Shown: positions 1 to 8,795, numbered from the stretch's first letter. The stretch: 32,091 nucleotides of DNA from Ignavibacteriota bacterium (GCA_003142475.1 PLMK01000006.1:77667-109757), one strand, 5' to 3'. Numbers and translations are program-made. Notes: generated by a model from the letters alone, not told the origin.

Positions 1-2076
1 CATCATGTCGCATATGCTGATATAGAGCGTCTTATCAAATTTACTTCCAATGGGAACGACACCATTGTTGTTGAAATGTTTTCTGCGCTTCTTCCATCTG
101 ACGATGTAATTATTCGCAGCACGCGCACCGTGACCGATCTCGAGAACACTCCTTTTTCTCTCTCGATCGTCACAAATGATCAGTTGGTTAATAATTCCTT
201 TATCACTGTATCCGATGCAATGAGTCGCGAGCCGGGCATTGCTCTTGTGCGCGATGGAATGTGGGAAACGATGGTTTCGATTCGCGGAATGACACGGTAT
301 AATATTGTCATGATGATCGATAATACGCGTATAGAGACAGCAAACGATCATGCGGCAGCGTTATCGCTGTTGAATCCATTTGATATTGACCGTATTGAGA
401 TTGTTAAGGGCGGTAGTTCTGCTCTTGCAGGCACAGGCGCATTTGGCGGCGTTGTTAATATTATGACAAAAAGTCCTTCATTTAGCAATGTGCCATATGT
501 TACTGGTGAATCGATCGTGCGGTTTGAATCCGTGAATAATTCGCATGCGGAGTATCTTGCTTTGGAAGGTGGATCGGATAATTATCGATTCCGCACGAGT
601 GGAATGTTTCGTAAAGCGGACAATTATAGCGCGCCTACTGGAACAGTTCCTAATTCGTATTTTGGCGATTGGGATTTTTCGGCAGATGCTGGTATGAAAT
701 TATTTAGCACGCATTCTTTGGATTTTGTCTATCAGCGTTCGCAAACAGACGATGCAGGAATTCCAGGTGGTTCATCGTTATTCCCAGCGACGGCTATCGT
801 AAAATATTCGCTTGCCCGGAGGGAATTATTCAAAGCAGAATATACTATTCCCACGATCAGTGAATCGGTTTCTTCATTGGTGATACGTGCGTCGCGACAA
901 GACATAGAACGTGATGTCAACTTGATAGCGAGCCCCAGACTTACAAAAACACCGCATGCGGATCATAACACCGAAACCGTGCAGATGGAAGCAACTATTA
1001 TCCCGATCGAAGCTCATTACTTAACCATAGGTACCGAAGTATGGCAGCGTTCAATATCCAGTGGGAGGGAAACATACAAACTTGGGAATGATACTATTCT
1101 TGAAGAAGTGCCGCTACCAAATTCTTCGTTTACAAGCACCGGAATTTATGCTCAGGATGAATGGAAAATTATTCCTCAGTATACAACATTGGTGATGGGT
1201 GGCAGGTATGATGGTATTCGAGTACACAATGATGTAACGTACGATACACTATGGCTTAAGTATGGAGGTCAACTTGTCACACCGTCCCAAAGAACTGTTT
1301 TGTGGCCGGAAAATACTTCAAACACGAAAAGCTGGAGTGTCAATGCAGGTGTTCAACAAAACGTTCTAAAATGTTTAGACGCTTCGTTTTTATTCTCCAC
1401 AGCTTTTCGGACGCCAGCATTGGAAGAGCTGTATGCTTATTTATCCAATACAACACCTCCTCATGTCGGTAACCCAAATTTGCAGCCGGAGAAAAGCATA
1501 TCACTTGACTGCGGTATTCATATTCATCTTCAAAATATTGCGTTGAAAGCTGATGTCTATTATAACACATATCAGAATCTTGTAGGAGATACACTTGGCA
1601 CATTTGAGAATTCTCCAGCATATGTAAAAGCCAATATCGGTAAGGCGCGTATTTATGGATATGAACTGTCATTGGAAATAGAACCGCTTATTGCGCTTAA
1701 AATTCATTCTTCTCTTTCATACACACGCGGGGAAGATACAAAAAATAAATCGAATCTCGGACAAATAGTGCCACTTCATGCCAATCTTGCAATGGATTAT
1801 TTAATTCAAAAAGTTGGAAACGTCCATGCTGACTGTGAAATTGTCGACGATAAAACAAACCTCGCAAAAAATGAAATGTCATTAGGCGGCTATACACTCT
1901 TTAATGTCGGTTTTTCAACCGCATCCCTTGAAGGGTTGGGCATATGTTTTAAATTGTCGGCAGGAATACAAAACATTTTTGACCGTGCATATGTAAACTT
2001 TCTTTCGACACTCCGCGGCAATTTGAATAATGAACCGGGAAGAAATATCTATATATCAGTTTCGGCAAATTGGTAA
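1..2076 (+). CDS. TonB-dependent outer-membrane receptor (5' end outside window)
   Basis: This is an outer-membrane beta-barrel receptor that would import a ligand such as a siderophore, metal complex or oligosaccharide using energy from TonB. The reading frame is open from base 1, and the codons before the first ATG (position 76) read like the end of a carboxypeptidase-regulatory-like domain followed by a short linker, so the true start lies upstream and ATG 76 is internal. The plug domain follows: ITVSDAMSREPGI, then SIRGM, then DRIEIVKGGSSALAGTGAFGGVVNI. The long barrel has alternating aromatic strands (FRTPALEELYAY, the NPNLQPEKS motif) and ends GRNIYISVSANW, with the terminal aromatic residue expected of a Bam substrate. 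About 691 residues are visible. No SusD partner, TonB or ABC transporter lies downstream, so the ligand cannot be assigned. Confidence 0.93.
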   Translation, partial: HHVAYADIERLIKFTSNGNDTIVVEMFSALLPSDDVIIRSTRTVTDLENTPFSLSIVTNDQLVNNSFITVSDAMSREPGIALVRDGMWETMVSIRGMTRYNIVMMIDNTRIETANDHAAALSLLNPFDIDRIEIVKGGSSALAGTGAFGGVVNIMTKSPSFSNVPYVTGESIVRFESVNNSHAEYLALEGGSDNYRFRTSGMFRKADNYSAPTGTVPNSYFGDWDFSADAGMKLFSTHSLDFVYQRSQTDDAGIPGGSSLFPATAIVKYSLARRELFKAEYTIPTISESVSSLVIRASRQDIERDVNLIASPRLTKTPHADHNTETVQMEATIIPIEAHYLTIGTEVWQRSISSGRETYKLGNDTILEEVPLPNSSFTSTGIYAQDEWKIIPQYTTLVMGGRYDGIRVHNDVTYDTLWLKYGGQLVTPSQRTVLWPENTSNTKSWSVNAGVQQNVLKCLDASFLFSTAFRTPALEELYAYLSNTTPPHVGNPNLQPEKSISLDCGIHIHLQNIALKADVYYNTYQNLVGDTLGTFENSPAYVKANIGKARIYGYELSLEIEPLIALKIHSSLSYTRGEDTKNKSNLGQIVPLHANLAMDYLIQKVGNVHADCEIVDDKTNLAKNEMSLGGYTLFNVGFSTASLEGLGICFKLSAGIQNIFDRAYVNFLSTLRGNLNNEPGRNIYISVSANW

Positions 2077-2163
2077 ATTGAAAGAACAATATATTTGGAT
2101 GCTGCGCACGCTCGCTTCAACGGAACATTCTCTTTTCGTTAAAGATGCTTGGATTTTCTTTTG

Positions 2164-2191
2164 TTGCACGAATTGGATTATAAATTATTTT
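2164..2191 (+). promoter_or_regulatory. Possible sigma-70 promoter for the DMT permease
   Basis: TTGCAC (2164-2169) and TATTTT (2186-2191) are separated by 16 bp, in the gap between the TonB receptor stop and the permease start. The match is weaker than the TATATT promoters elsewhere in the window. The 163-bp gap has no convincing gene. Confidence 0.3.
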
Positions 2192-2239
2192 CTTTCCGTA
2201 ACTGTTGCTTTATGATGAATTCTCAAAAGGATCAATAGA

Positions 2240-3121
2240 ATGTTCTGGTTCACGTTGGCATCTTGTTCTGCACTACTCTCGGCGACGGCGGCTGTAATTC
2301 AAAAGAAAGTTTTATTTCGGCTAAACGCTTTAGAATTTTCATTCCTTGTTTCTGTAATCATTCTAATTTTTTCATCATTCATACCGTTCACAATGGATGT
2401 TACTTCTATCGCTCCATCACTATTAATGATTATCGTCGGTAAAAGTATTCTTGGTGGAGCCGCATTTCTTTTTGTTATGATGTCTTTAGAGCATAATCAG
2501 ATTAGTACCGCTTTGCCGATTCTTGGTATGACACCAGCGGTAACAGCTATTGCTGCTCTGTTAATCCTTGGAGAATCACTTGGCAATTGGGAATGGCTAG
2601 GAATTGGAATGATGATGGCGGGAACATATGTTTTAGAAAAGCGTCCAGCACAAAAAATCTTTCAGACATTCAAAGAAACTCTACGTTCAAAGAATCATTA
2701 TTATATGTACGGTGCGCTCGGTTTGTTTGCGGTCTCGTCTGTCTTTGACAAACTTCTTGTAAGCGGATATAAAACCGATCCCCTTATAGTTCTCTTTTAC
2801 CAGCACATTGTCTATTGTTTAATGTTCGGTTCTCTTTTGTTAATACGCAGACAGTCTTTTCAGGCGGCAGTACAAAAAGGAATGCCGCAACTTCCGTTCA
2901 TTATCACAGTAGCATTGTTAACTATTGCATATCGCTTTACTCAACTTGAGGCGACGAAATTTGCACCGGTAGCTTTAGTATTAGCTGTAAAACGCACTTC
3001 CATTCTCTATGCATCATTTTTTGGTGGTAAAATATTTTCTGAAGAGCGGCTTGCACAAAAACTTATTGGCGGAGCGCTTATTGTTGGCGCTGGGTTTATT
3101 ATTCTTAGAAATGCTGGATAG
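2240..3121 (+). CDS. EamA/DMT-superfamily permease
   Basis: This 293-residue integral membrane protein of the drug/metabolite transporter superfamily probably exports or imports a small metabolite; the substrate cannot be read from sequence. It shows the usual ten hydrophobic segments in two homologous EamA halves. The first half ends with ALPILGMTPAVTAIAALLILGE followed by a helix ending GTYVLEKRP; the second ends with APVALVLAVKRTSILYASFFGGKIFSEE and GGALIVGAGFIIL. The repeated pattern of a Pro- or Lys-containing helix, then a GE or EE turn, then a final helix is typical of the family. An AAAGGA ribosome site lies about 9 nt before ATG 2240. The gene stands alone between the TonB receptor and the convergent CDF transporter. 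Confidence 0.88.
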   Translation: MFWFTLASCSALLSATAAVIQKKVLFRLNALEFSFLVSVIILIFSSFIPFTMDVTSIAPSLLMIIVGKSILGGAAFLFVMMSLEHNQISTALPILGMTPAVTAIAALLILGESLGNWEWLGIGMMMAGTYVLEKRPAQKIFQTFKETLRSKNHYYMYGALGLFAVSSVFDKLLVSGYKTDPLIVLFYQHIVYCLMFGSLLLIRRQSFQAAVQKGMPQLPFIITVALLTIAYRFTQLEATKFAPVALVLAVKRTSILYASFFGGKIFSEERLAQKLIGGALIVGAGFIILRNAG

Positions 3122-3165
3122 ATTTTATCATTTTACTTGTTCAAAAGGTCCATCGACTTAAATAC

Positions 3166-4542
3166 TTATTTTGGTTCTGCGTGAATTATAATTCTTCGCA
3201 GCTGCTTAAAGTGCCGGAAGAGCACTGCCTCCACATCTGAAATAATCTGATGCACTTCATCGAGGGTTTTCGTTTTTTCAATTTGGCATGTAAGCGTAGC
3301 ATTGTACTGATGCCCTTCCTTCAGCAAGGTTAAATCTTTGCAGGCAAAAATATCGTTATGCCGTTGTGTAACTTCAATAATTTCATTAGACAGATTTATC
3401 TCGGCGTCTGTTACGTTTGTAAGAATACGTTCGGATGGGTGATATTCTTCCATGTGAATCGTTACTTTTCCGATGGATTGAAGTGCGGTCTGAATTTGCC
3501 GTTCAATTTCGGATGTCATTTCATGCGCCTCGGTAAAACTTTTTCCCTCCGCATATTCCACGTCAAAATCGATAAAATATTTTCCGCCTGTAAGTTGTAC
3601 TTCGATATTGTGTGGTGCGCGCAATCCTTTATCCATTACAATCATCCGAATTTTGTCGATAATGGTTTCATCCTTCGCCTCGAACGGTTCCGAATGCACT
3701 ACAACATCAGCGTTGGGATGGATATGATGCACCGCCCGTTCGATATTGTCCATTATTGTATGAGCACTTTGAAATGGGATTGTCCTTCGAATAGCAACAA
3801 CTGTATCTACAAACATATGCGCGCCGGAAGTACGGATGCGTACCTTGCGCAATTCTTCTACGCCTTCCACTGATTTAATAGCGCTTTCCACTTCTTTCGT
3901 TAAACTATGCGGCACGCGGTCCATCAGGGCATCAATAGTGCGGCGTCCCAGCCGGTAGCTTACAAACAGCACTAGTAGCGCTACGCCGATGGCGGCAACT
4001 GCATCAAACTCCGGATATCCAAGCCATACAAAAAATAATCCGCCGATAACCGTAAGAGACGACCACACATCGCTGGAAAAATGCAGCGCGTCTGCCTCGA
4101 GTGCTTGACTATTGTGTTTCCTTGCAACTCGATATAAAGCACGTGATCGGCTCATGTCAATCAGAATTGCAACACCCATCACAATAAAGCTCCAAATATT
4201 TGTTTCGACGTGGTGTGTATGAGCAAGCAGGCGGCCAACGCCTTCCCAAACAATCCATGCACACGTAAGGATAAGGAGAAGTGTTTCTACGAACGCAGAA
4301 ATATTTTCTAATTTCCCATGTCCATATGGATGGTCTTCGTCGGCGGGTCGGTCAGCAAACGTAACAGCGAACATTGTAATGATAGCTGCGAGAAGATCAA
4401 GACCAGAGTGTGCAGCTTCGGAAAGAATGCCAAGACTGTTCGTCCATAATCCAATGCCAAGTTTGAAACTTGTTAAGAACACTGCCGCAAGCACCGAGGT
4501 CAGTGCTATTAGTTTTTTTTCTTTGCTGGCTGCGAGTGTCAT
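3166..4542 (-). CDS. Cation diffusion facilitator (CDF) transporter with three tandem C-terminal domains
   Basis: This inner-membrane cation/H+ antiporter probably exports Zn2+ or a related divalent metal. Residues 1 to about 205 form the six-helix transport domain. The metal-site motifs are HSGLD in TM2 and HFSSD in TM5, both H-x3-D, a pattern usually linked to Zn2+ in ZnT-like members. The loop DEDHPYGHGKLE is the family signature. At 458 residues it is about 150 longer than FieF/YiiP. The extra length is two further copies of the cytoplasmic ferredoxin-like dimerisation domain: about 210-290 (ends VVVHSEP), 293-370 (ends VTIHMEEYHP) and 378-458 (ends IIIHAEPK). Each copy repeats the same helix-strand pattern. 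It is transcribed divergently from the metallophosphoesterase and converges on the permease. The family is certain; the metal is inferred. Confidence 0.92.
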   Translation of the reverse strand: MTLAASKEKKLIALTSVLAAVFLTSFKLGIGLWTNSLGILSEAAHSGLDLLAAIITMFAVTFADRPADEDHPYGHGKLENISAFVETLLLILTCAWIVWEGVGRLLAHTHHVETNIWSFIVMGVAILIDMSRSRALYRVARKHNSQALEADALHFSSDVWSSLTVIGGLFFVWLGYPEFDAVAAIGVALLVLFVSYRLGRRTIDALMDRVPHSLTKEVESAIKSVEGVEELRKVRIRTSGAHMFVDTVVAIRRTIPFQSAHTIMDNIERAVHHIHPNADVVVHSEPFEAKDETIIDKIRMIVMDKGLRAPHNIEVQLTGGKYFIDFDVEYAEGKSFTEAHEMTSEIERQIQTALQSIGKVTIHMEEYHPSERILTNVTDAEINLSNEIIEVTQRHNDIFACKDLTLLKEGHQYNATLTCQIEKTKTLDEVHQIISDVEAVLFRHFKQLRRIIIHAEPK

Positions 4543-4568
4543 AAATAATTGTGTTTTTATTACCGCTC

Positions 4569-4597
4569 AATATACAGAGCGTTTGGAAAGAGTGCAA
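4569..4597 (-). promoter_or_regulatory. Promoter of the CDF transporter
   Basis: On the minus strand, -35 TTGCAC (4597-4592), a 17-bp spacer and -10 TATATT (4574-4569) lie 27 bp before the CDF start codon. The -35 hexamer is only 6 bp from the -35 of the divergent promoter at 4604-4632. Confidence 0.6.
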
Positions 4598-4603
4598 CGA
4601 GCA

Positions 4604-4632
4604 TTGCAAAGAGCAGAGAGTATGCCTATATT
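4604..4632 (+). promoter_or_regulatory. Promoter of the metallophosphoesterase
   Basis: -35 TTGCAA (4604-4609), a 17-bp spacer and -10 TATATT (4627-4632). Transcription would start near 4639, leaving a leader of about 120 nt before ATG 4759. The leader contains two small inverted repeats (GTTGG/CCAAC near 4640-4650 and GGTTTT/AAAACC near 4701-4713). Confidence 0.55.
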
Positions 4633-4758
4633 CACAATAGTTGGCCCAACGAACAAATGCCTGCCTATAAGACGGCGGCTAAGAGTAGTGGAAGCTGTTA
4701 GGTTTTGAAAACCAAGAGAACATACTGAAGAAACAGGAAAACAATATCCCAATAAATT

Positions 4759-5460
4759 ATGCGCGTCGCTATCATTTCTGATATTCATTCTAATCTTGAA
4801 GCACTAACGAAAGCTATAGAGGTCATCGATCGACAATCTGTCGATGAGATTATTTGTCTCGGCGATATCGTCGGGTACGGCGCAAATCCTAATGAATGCA
4901 TAGAACTCGTTCGCCAACGGTGCAGCGCCATCATCAAAGGCAATCATGAAGATGCCGTTGAAAATATTTCTCTGATAGAATACTTTACCGACGATGCGCG
5001 CAGTGCAGTATTTTGGACACGAAAGCGTCTGACGGAAAAGAATTTTGATTTTCTTCTTACACTTCCCCTTACACACAAATCTGGCGATCTTCTCTTTGTG
5101 CATGCATCACCATGTAATCCGATAGAATGGCATTATATCGTTGATAACTCCGATGCATCTGATGCATTCTGCTGTTTTTCAGAATCTCTCTGCTTCATTG
5201 GTCACACGCATATGCCCACGATCTTTTCAACCAATGGCCGCGCTTCCGCGATTACAAAAGACGAACGTTATCTAGTCAACGTGGGAAGTATTGGTCAACC
5301 ACGCGATCGAAACATAGAGTTAAGTTTCGGCCTGCTTGACACCGATACATGGAAATATGAAAACATTCGAGCCACGTATGATGTTGAGACAACAGTAAAG
5401 AAAATTTTAAATACCGACTTACCTGCAAGATTGGGACAACGACTATTGATGGGAGTGTAA
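4759..5460 (+). CDS. Calcineurin-like metallophosphoesterase
   Basis: This 233-residue soluble phosphodiesterase or phosphatase belongs to the YfcE/MJ0936-like branch of the binuclear metallophosphoesterases. The metal-binding and catalytic motifs are complete and in order: D8-x-H10 (SDIHSN), GD36 (CLGDIVGYG), GN62H63E, H115 (FVHASP) and GH149TH151. VGSIGQPRD near the C-terminus is also typical of this branch. The natural substrate is unknown; relatives are mostly tested on model phosphodiesters. It has a long leader from the divergent promoter region and no obvious close ribosome site (AGGAAAA lies about 20 nt upstream). It converges on the sigma-factor gene, with 42 bp between the stops, so it is probably monocistronic. 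Confidence 0.9.
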   Translation: MRVAIISDIHSNLEALTKAIEVIDRQSVDEIICLGDIVGYGANPNECIELVRQRCSAIIKGNHEDAVENISLIEYFTDDARSAVFWTRKRLTEKNFDFLLTLPLTHKSGDLLFVHASPCNPIEWHYIVDNSDASDAFCCFSESLCFIGHTHMPTIFSTNGRASAITKDERYLVNVGSIGQPRDRNIELSFGLLDTDTWKYENIRATYDVETTVKKILNTDLPARLGQRLLMGV

Positions 5461-5502
5461 CGAACAACAGATAGGCAGAAGCTGTGAGAAGGGAACGGCA
5501 GT

Positions 5503-6129
5503 CTAATTCGATATTTCATCTGTGATTATACCACGTTCTTTAGCATAATCATGGAGCTTTTCTTCAAGCATTTTTCTACCCCGATGGAGACGTGAGCGGA
5601 CGGTACCGATCGGGCAATTCAAAAAATCTGAAATTTCCTCATATGTCAATTGTTCAATATCACATAAAATTACTACCGTGCGAAAATCTTCTGGTAAAGA
5701 TTGTAGTGCACTGGTAACTTCGTCACTCAACATATTGCTGTACATTCTTTTCTGCAGATCGTTGGAGTCGGTACTGTCGTCGCGAATTGAATCATAAAAA
5801 TTTTCGACATCGTCGTAATCAACCATTCCTGGCTCGCGCGTTTCTTTGCGATAACGGTTGATATAGGAATTTTTCATAATGCGGAAGAGCCACGCGCGAA
5901 TATTTGTTCCCTTCTCGTATTTATCCCAAAAGCGAAATGCTTTCATAAACGTTTCCTGCAGAAGATCTTTCGCGTCATCTGCATCTCCGGTAGTACGCAA
6001 TGCAAAGTTGAACAAGATATCCTTGTGCGGAAATGCCTCCGCTTCGAATTCCGTTTGCTGCTTGCGGAGGGCTTTTGAAACGGTCGAGTCTGTCTTTATA
6101 TTTGCTTCCTTGTGAGCCATACAGTTCAC
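5503..6129 (-). CDS. ECF-type RNA polymerase sigma factor
   Basis: This sigma-70-family factor of the extracytoplasmic-function group directs RNA polymerase to a dedicated set of promoters. Region 2 lies at about residues 40-98 (DAKDLLQETFMKAFRFWDKY, then NIRAWLFRIMKNSYINRYRK). Region 4 lies at about 130-195 (ALQSLPEDFRTVVILCDIEQ, then LTYEEISDFLNCPIGTVRSR with a helix-turn-helix). The overall form resembles SigR/ECF12-like factors. The first start is GTG 6129, overlapping the stop of the upstream M14 gene as GTGA; ATG 6120, three codons later, is the alternative, and neither has a strong ribosome site. No anti-sigma factor (zinc-binding or membrane) lies beside it, which is unusual for this type. 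It is coexpressed with the carboxypeptidase by translational coupling. Confidence 0.93.
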   Translation of the reverse strand: MNCMAHKEANIKTDSTVSKALRKQQTEFEAEAFPHKDILFNFALRTTGDADDAKDLLQETFMKAFRFWDKYEKGTNIRAWLFRIMKNSYINRYRKETREPGMVDYDDVENFYDSIRDDSTDSNDLQKRMYSNMLSDEVTSALQSLPEDFRTVVILCDIEQLTYEEISDFLNCPIGTVRSRLHRGRKMLEEKLHDYAKERGIITDEISN

Positions 6130-7322
6130 ACTTGCTTAAAGAGTAGCGGTAACTCGTCTGCAGAAAATGAATGATCCAATTTGATTCGATTCGCATCAAG
6201 CTCGGCTCTCTTTGCATCTACATCTTCCTCTAACGCTGTGAAAGTGGTAAGGTCGCCAATCTCTACGATTGTAGCAATCTGTTCTAGCGAATCTGTTGAG
6301 TCATTCCTTCGTATCTCAAAATTGATACCGACATCAACTCGGATAGGAGCGACTTGATTGTTCGTTCGTAGTACTGCATTCCGGATAATATGATCACATC
6401 CTAATTTCATATTGAATGGAATTTGTTCATAAACTTCGATGTCTGCTTGTGCACTTTCACCCGTGGCAATTACATACAGCGTTGTCAGCAATGCAACGCA
6501 GTTCAATTTACGTATGAAAAATTTATTGGGATCGCCCTTCCATCCGCCGGACTCTACCAACACTGTACTTGTGCCCCACTTTTGAATATTATCGCCAAAC
6601 GCGCGCGGTTCAAATGTATCGTCCCATTTTGCCAAGTGACCGGGAATGAATAAATTCAAAATTTGTGCAAATGTCGAAGCAACTTTTTTGGCTTTCACTC
6701 TTATCGGATTATCTGTGCGTGATTCGTCTATAGAAGGAGCAAGGAGAGCAATTGCAGTAATTTCTTTTGTGGTACCAACTGTCAACCGTGCATCTTGATC
6801 GTGAAGATTAAATCCGTATTCCGGCTGATACTTGCTGCATGTTTCTTTCAGAATTCTCGCTTCTGGAGTTTCTAGTGCTAGTGCATCACGATTCAGGTCA
6901 ATGAGTTGAGCTGTTCTGCGTGTGAAACGCTCGGCCCCGTCGGGGTTTAGCATCGGAATCACAAGCAATGTCAATTTCTCTTTTATGGTTTTCGTAACCG
7001 TGTGCTCTGGATGCTTAGTCAAGAAGTTAAATATATCTACAAGCGCCATAGTTGCTGTTGGTTCATCTCCGTGCATCTGCGACCAGAGCACTACTTTCGT
7101 CGATCCATTTCCTATTGTGTAAAGTGAGATTGTTCTGCCTTCACCCGATGTCCCTAATGGCAGTTTAGTGAATAAGTCTTGCTCCTTAAACGATCGAAAC
7201 CATTTCAGCATATTTGCGTGTGTAATGCGGCAAGAAGTAATTTCCGCCGCTTTAAAAGAATCATACAAATCAAACATTTCGCGCGCAATATTCTGTGTTA
7301 CCGATTGAATAGATGTTGCCAT
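6126..7322 (-). CDS. M14-family zinc carboxypeptidase
   Basis: This 398-residue zinc metallopeptidase would release C-terminal residues from peptides or cell-wall peptides, or act as a related amidohydrolase. The family signature is complete: H84-x2-E87 (SQMHGDEPT), the third zinc ligand H174 (FNLHDQD), substrate-binding N144-R145 (DLNRDA), and catalytic E257 (TVLVESGGW). NPDGAERF between them is characteristic. There is no signal peptide, so it appears cytoplasmic. The domain ends near residue 290; the remaining 110 residues (IPFNMKLGCDHIIRNAVL onward) look like a beta-rich C-terminal domain I do not recognise. The stop overlaps the start of the sigma-factor gene. ATG 7322 is preceded by GGAAAA about 13 nt upstream. 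Confidence 0.88.
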   Translation of the reverse strand: MATSIQSVTQNIAREMFDLYDSFKAAEITSCRITHANMLKWFRSFKEQDLFTKLPLGTSGEGRTISLYTIGNGSTKVVLWSQMHGDEPTATMALVDIFNFLTKHPEHTVTKTIKEKLTLLVIPMLNPDGAERFTRRTAQLIDLNRDALALETPEARILKETCSKYQPEYGFNLHDQDARLTVGTTKEITAIALLAPSIDESRTDNPIRVKAKKVASTFAQILNLFIPGHLAKWDDTFEPRAFGDNIQKWGTSTVLVESGGWKGDPNKFFIRKLNCVALLTTLYVIATGESAQADIEVYEQIPFNMKLGCDHIIRNAVLRTNNQVAPIRVDVGINFEIRRNDSTDSLEQIATIVEIGDLTTFTALEEDVDAKRAELDANRIKLDHSFSADELPLLFKQV

Positions 7323-7685
7323 GTTGGGGAACTTTTTTCCAATTGTTAGTTAATTCCATATTTCTCTTAGTTACAAGATAGCGCATTCTTCTATTCTTTG
7401 CACCGATTTTTTATTTTCTTTTAACTAAGAAAATGAACTCCTAAAATAAAAGGGAAAAAGCGTAGTACTCTTTGGTCAGTAAAGAAACGATAATTATGTA
7501 TGGTTAAAAGAGTTGCTCGATACTCTATATATATTACCGATAAGTATTGTGCTTCCATATTTCAGGTATTGCTATTGCTTTCGGCAATGGTTAATTTCTT
7601 CAAAGAAGAATTATTTCTTTATCCTCATAGTGACTTTGACGCTGAAATTGTTTTTCTTTTTCTGTTATAAAAAAAGGAACACATA
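7323..7685. other. AT-rich divergent intergenic region without a gene
   Basis: 363 bp between the divergent M14 and phosphofructokinase genes. No reading frame has recognisable protein content. It contains an inverted repeat TTCTTC-AAA-GAAGAA (7596-7610), a smaller one TTGC/GCAA around 7575-7587, and a TTGACG without a well-placed -10. Both promoters should lie here, but I cannot place either with confidence. Confidence 0.5.
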
Positions 7686-8795
7686 ATGAAACGTCACACG
7701 ATCAAACGTATAGCTGTTAATACCGGCGGCGGCGATGCACCGGGTTTGAATGCAGTCATCCGTGCAGTGGTTGTTTCTGCCGTTAATCGCGGATGGGAAT
7801 GTTACGGCATACGTGATGGATATAACGGACTACTGGAGCCGAAAAATTACCCCGATGGTGGATTAATTTCGCTCCCGAGATCGAAAGTACGCGGTATTAC
7901 GCATCTCGGCGGAACGATTCTTGGCACCACCAATAAAGGGAATCCGCTGAAATGGCCGGTGAAAGGCAAGGACGGTAAACTGCATGAGGTTGATCGTACC
8001 GATGAACTTATAAAGGTGTTTCAGAAAAACAAAATTGATGCACTCATTGCTGTAGGTGGTGATGGTTCACTCGGTATAGCAAATGTTCTTTCGCAAAAAG
8101 GATTGCGTGTGATCGGCGTTCCAAAGACTATCGATAATGATTTGGATAAGACAGTAATTACATTTGGGTTTGACACAGCAGTCTCGTTTGCGACAGCTTG
8201 CATTGACCGGTTGCATACGACCGCGGAATCGCACCAGCGAGTAATGGTTGTGGAAGTAATGGGCCGCTACGCAGGATGGATTGCTCTCGAGTCTGGTGTT
8301 TCAGGTACTGCAGATGTGATTCTCATTCCAGAAATTCCATATGATATTCACAAAATTGCAAATAAAATTGAAGACCGTTGGAAGAACGGAGCGCATTTTG
8401 CTATCGTTGTAGTAGCAGAAGGAGCCAAACCGAAAGGTGGAACAGTTTCCGTTATCTCAAAAGAAATAGGTCGGGCTGAAAAACTTGGTGGTGCGGGCGA
8501 GGATGTGGCAAAAAAAATTCAAGATATCACTGGAAAAGAAACGCGTTGTGTGGTGCTCGGACATTTGCTGCGCGGGGGAACCCCGACAACTTTTGACCGG
8601 CTCATTTCACTTCGTTTTGGTGCGGCGGCAGTGCGCGCGCTCGCTGAAGGACAGAACGGCGTGATGGTTGCGCTTGATCCACCTTCAGTACGCTATGTAC
8701 CACTTGCCGATGCAACAAACCGTATGAAATGTGTTCCTGTTGATTGTGATATAGTTCTGACGGCTCGTGATTTGGGGATTAGTTTTGGAGATTAG
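7686..8795 (+). CDS. pfkA: 6-phosphofructokinase
   Basis: This enzyme phosphorylates fructose 6-phosphate to fructose 1,6-bisphosphate, the committed step of glycolysis. Motifs are GGGDAPGLN (14-22), GGDGS (124-128) and PKTIDND (146-152, catalytic Asp150), followed by MGRYAGW and IPEIPYD. At 369 residues it is somewhat longer than the 320-residue E. coli PfkA, with an insertion near residues 84-102, as in the group-III enzymes of actinobacteria and relatives. The two donor-determining positions are mixed. Gly127 in GGDGS is the ATP-type residue (PPi enzymes have Asp), while Lys147 in PKTIDND is the residue seen in PPi enzymes and in group-III ATP enzymes. ATP is therefore the better guess, but PPi is not excluded. 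AAAGGAA lies 8-9 nt before ATG 7686. Confidence 0.93.
   Translation: MKRHTIKRIAVNTGGGDAPGLNAVIRAVVVSAVNRGWECYGIRDGYNGLLEPKNYPDGGLISLPRSKVRGITHLGGTILGTTNKGNPLKWPVKGKDGKLHEVDRTDELIKVFQKNKIDALIAVGGDGSLGIANVLSQKGLRVIGVPKTIDNDLDKTVITFGFDTAVSFATACIDRLHTTAESHQRVMVVEVMGRYAGWIALESGVSGTADVILIPEIPYDIHKIANKIEDRWKNGAHFAIVVVAEGAKPKGGTVSVISKEIGRAEKLGGAGEDVAKKIQDITGKETRCVVLGHLLRGGTPTTFDRLISLRFGAAAVRALAEGQNGVMVALDPPSVRYVPLADATNRMKCVPVDCDIVLTARDLGISFGD

Noticed and set aside
2030-2215. 61-codon open frame after the TonB receptor
   Set aside because: It begins inside the receptor gene in another frame and has no recognisable content or ribosome site.
3358-3873. 171-codon open frame on the plus strand
   Set aside because: It lies antisense within the CDF gene, has Cys/Phe-rich shadow composition and no recognisable domain.
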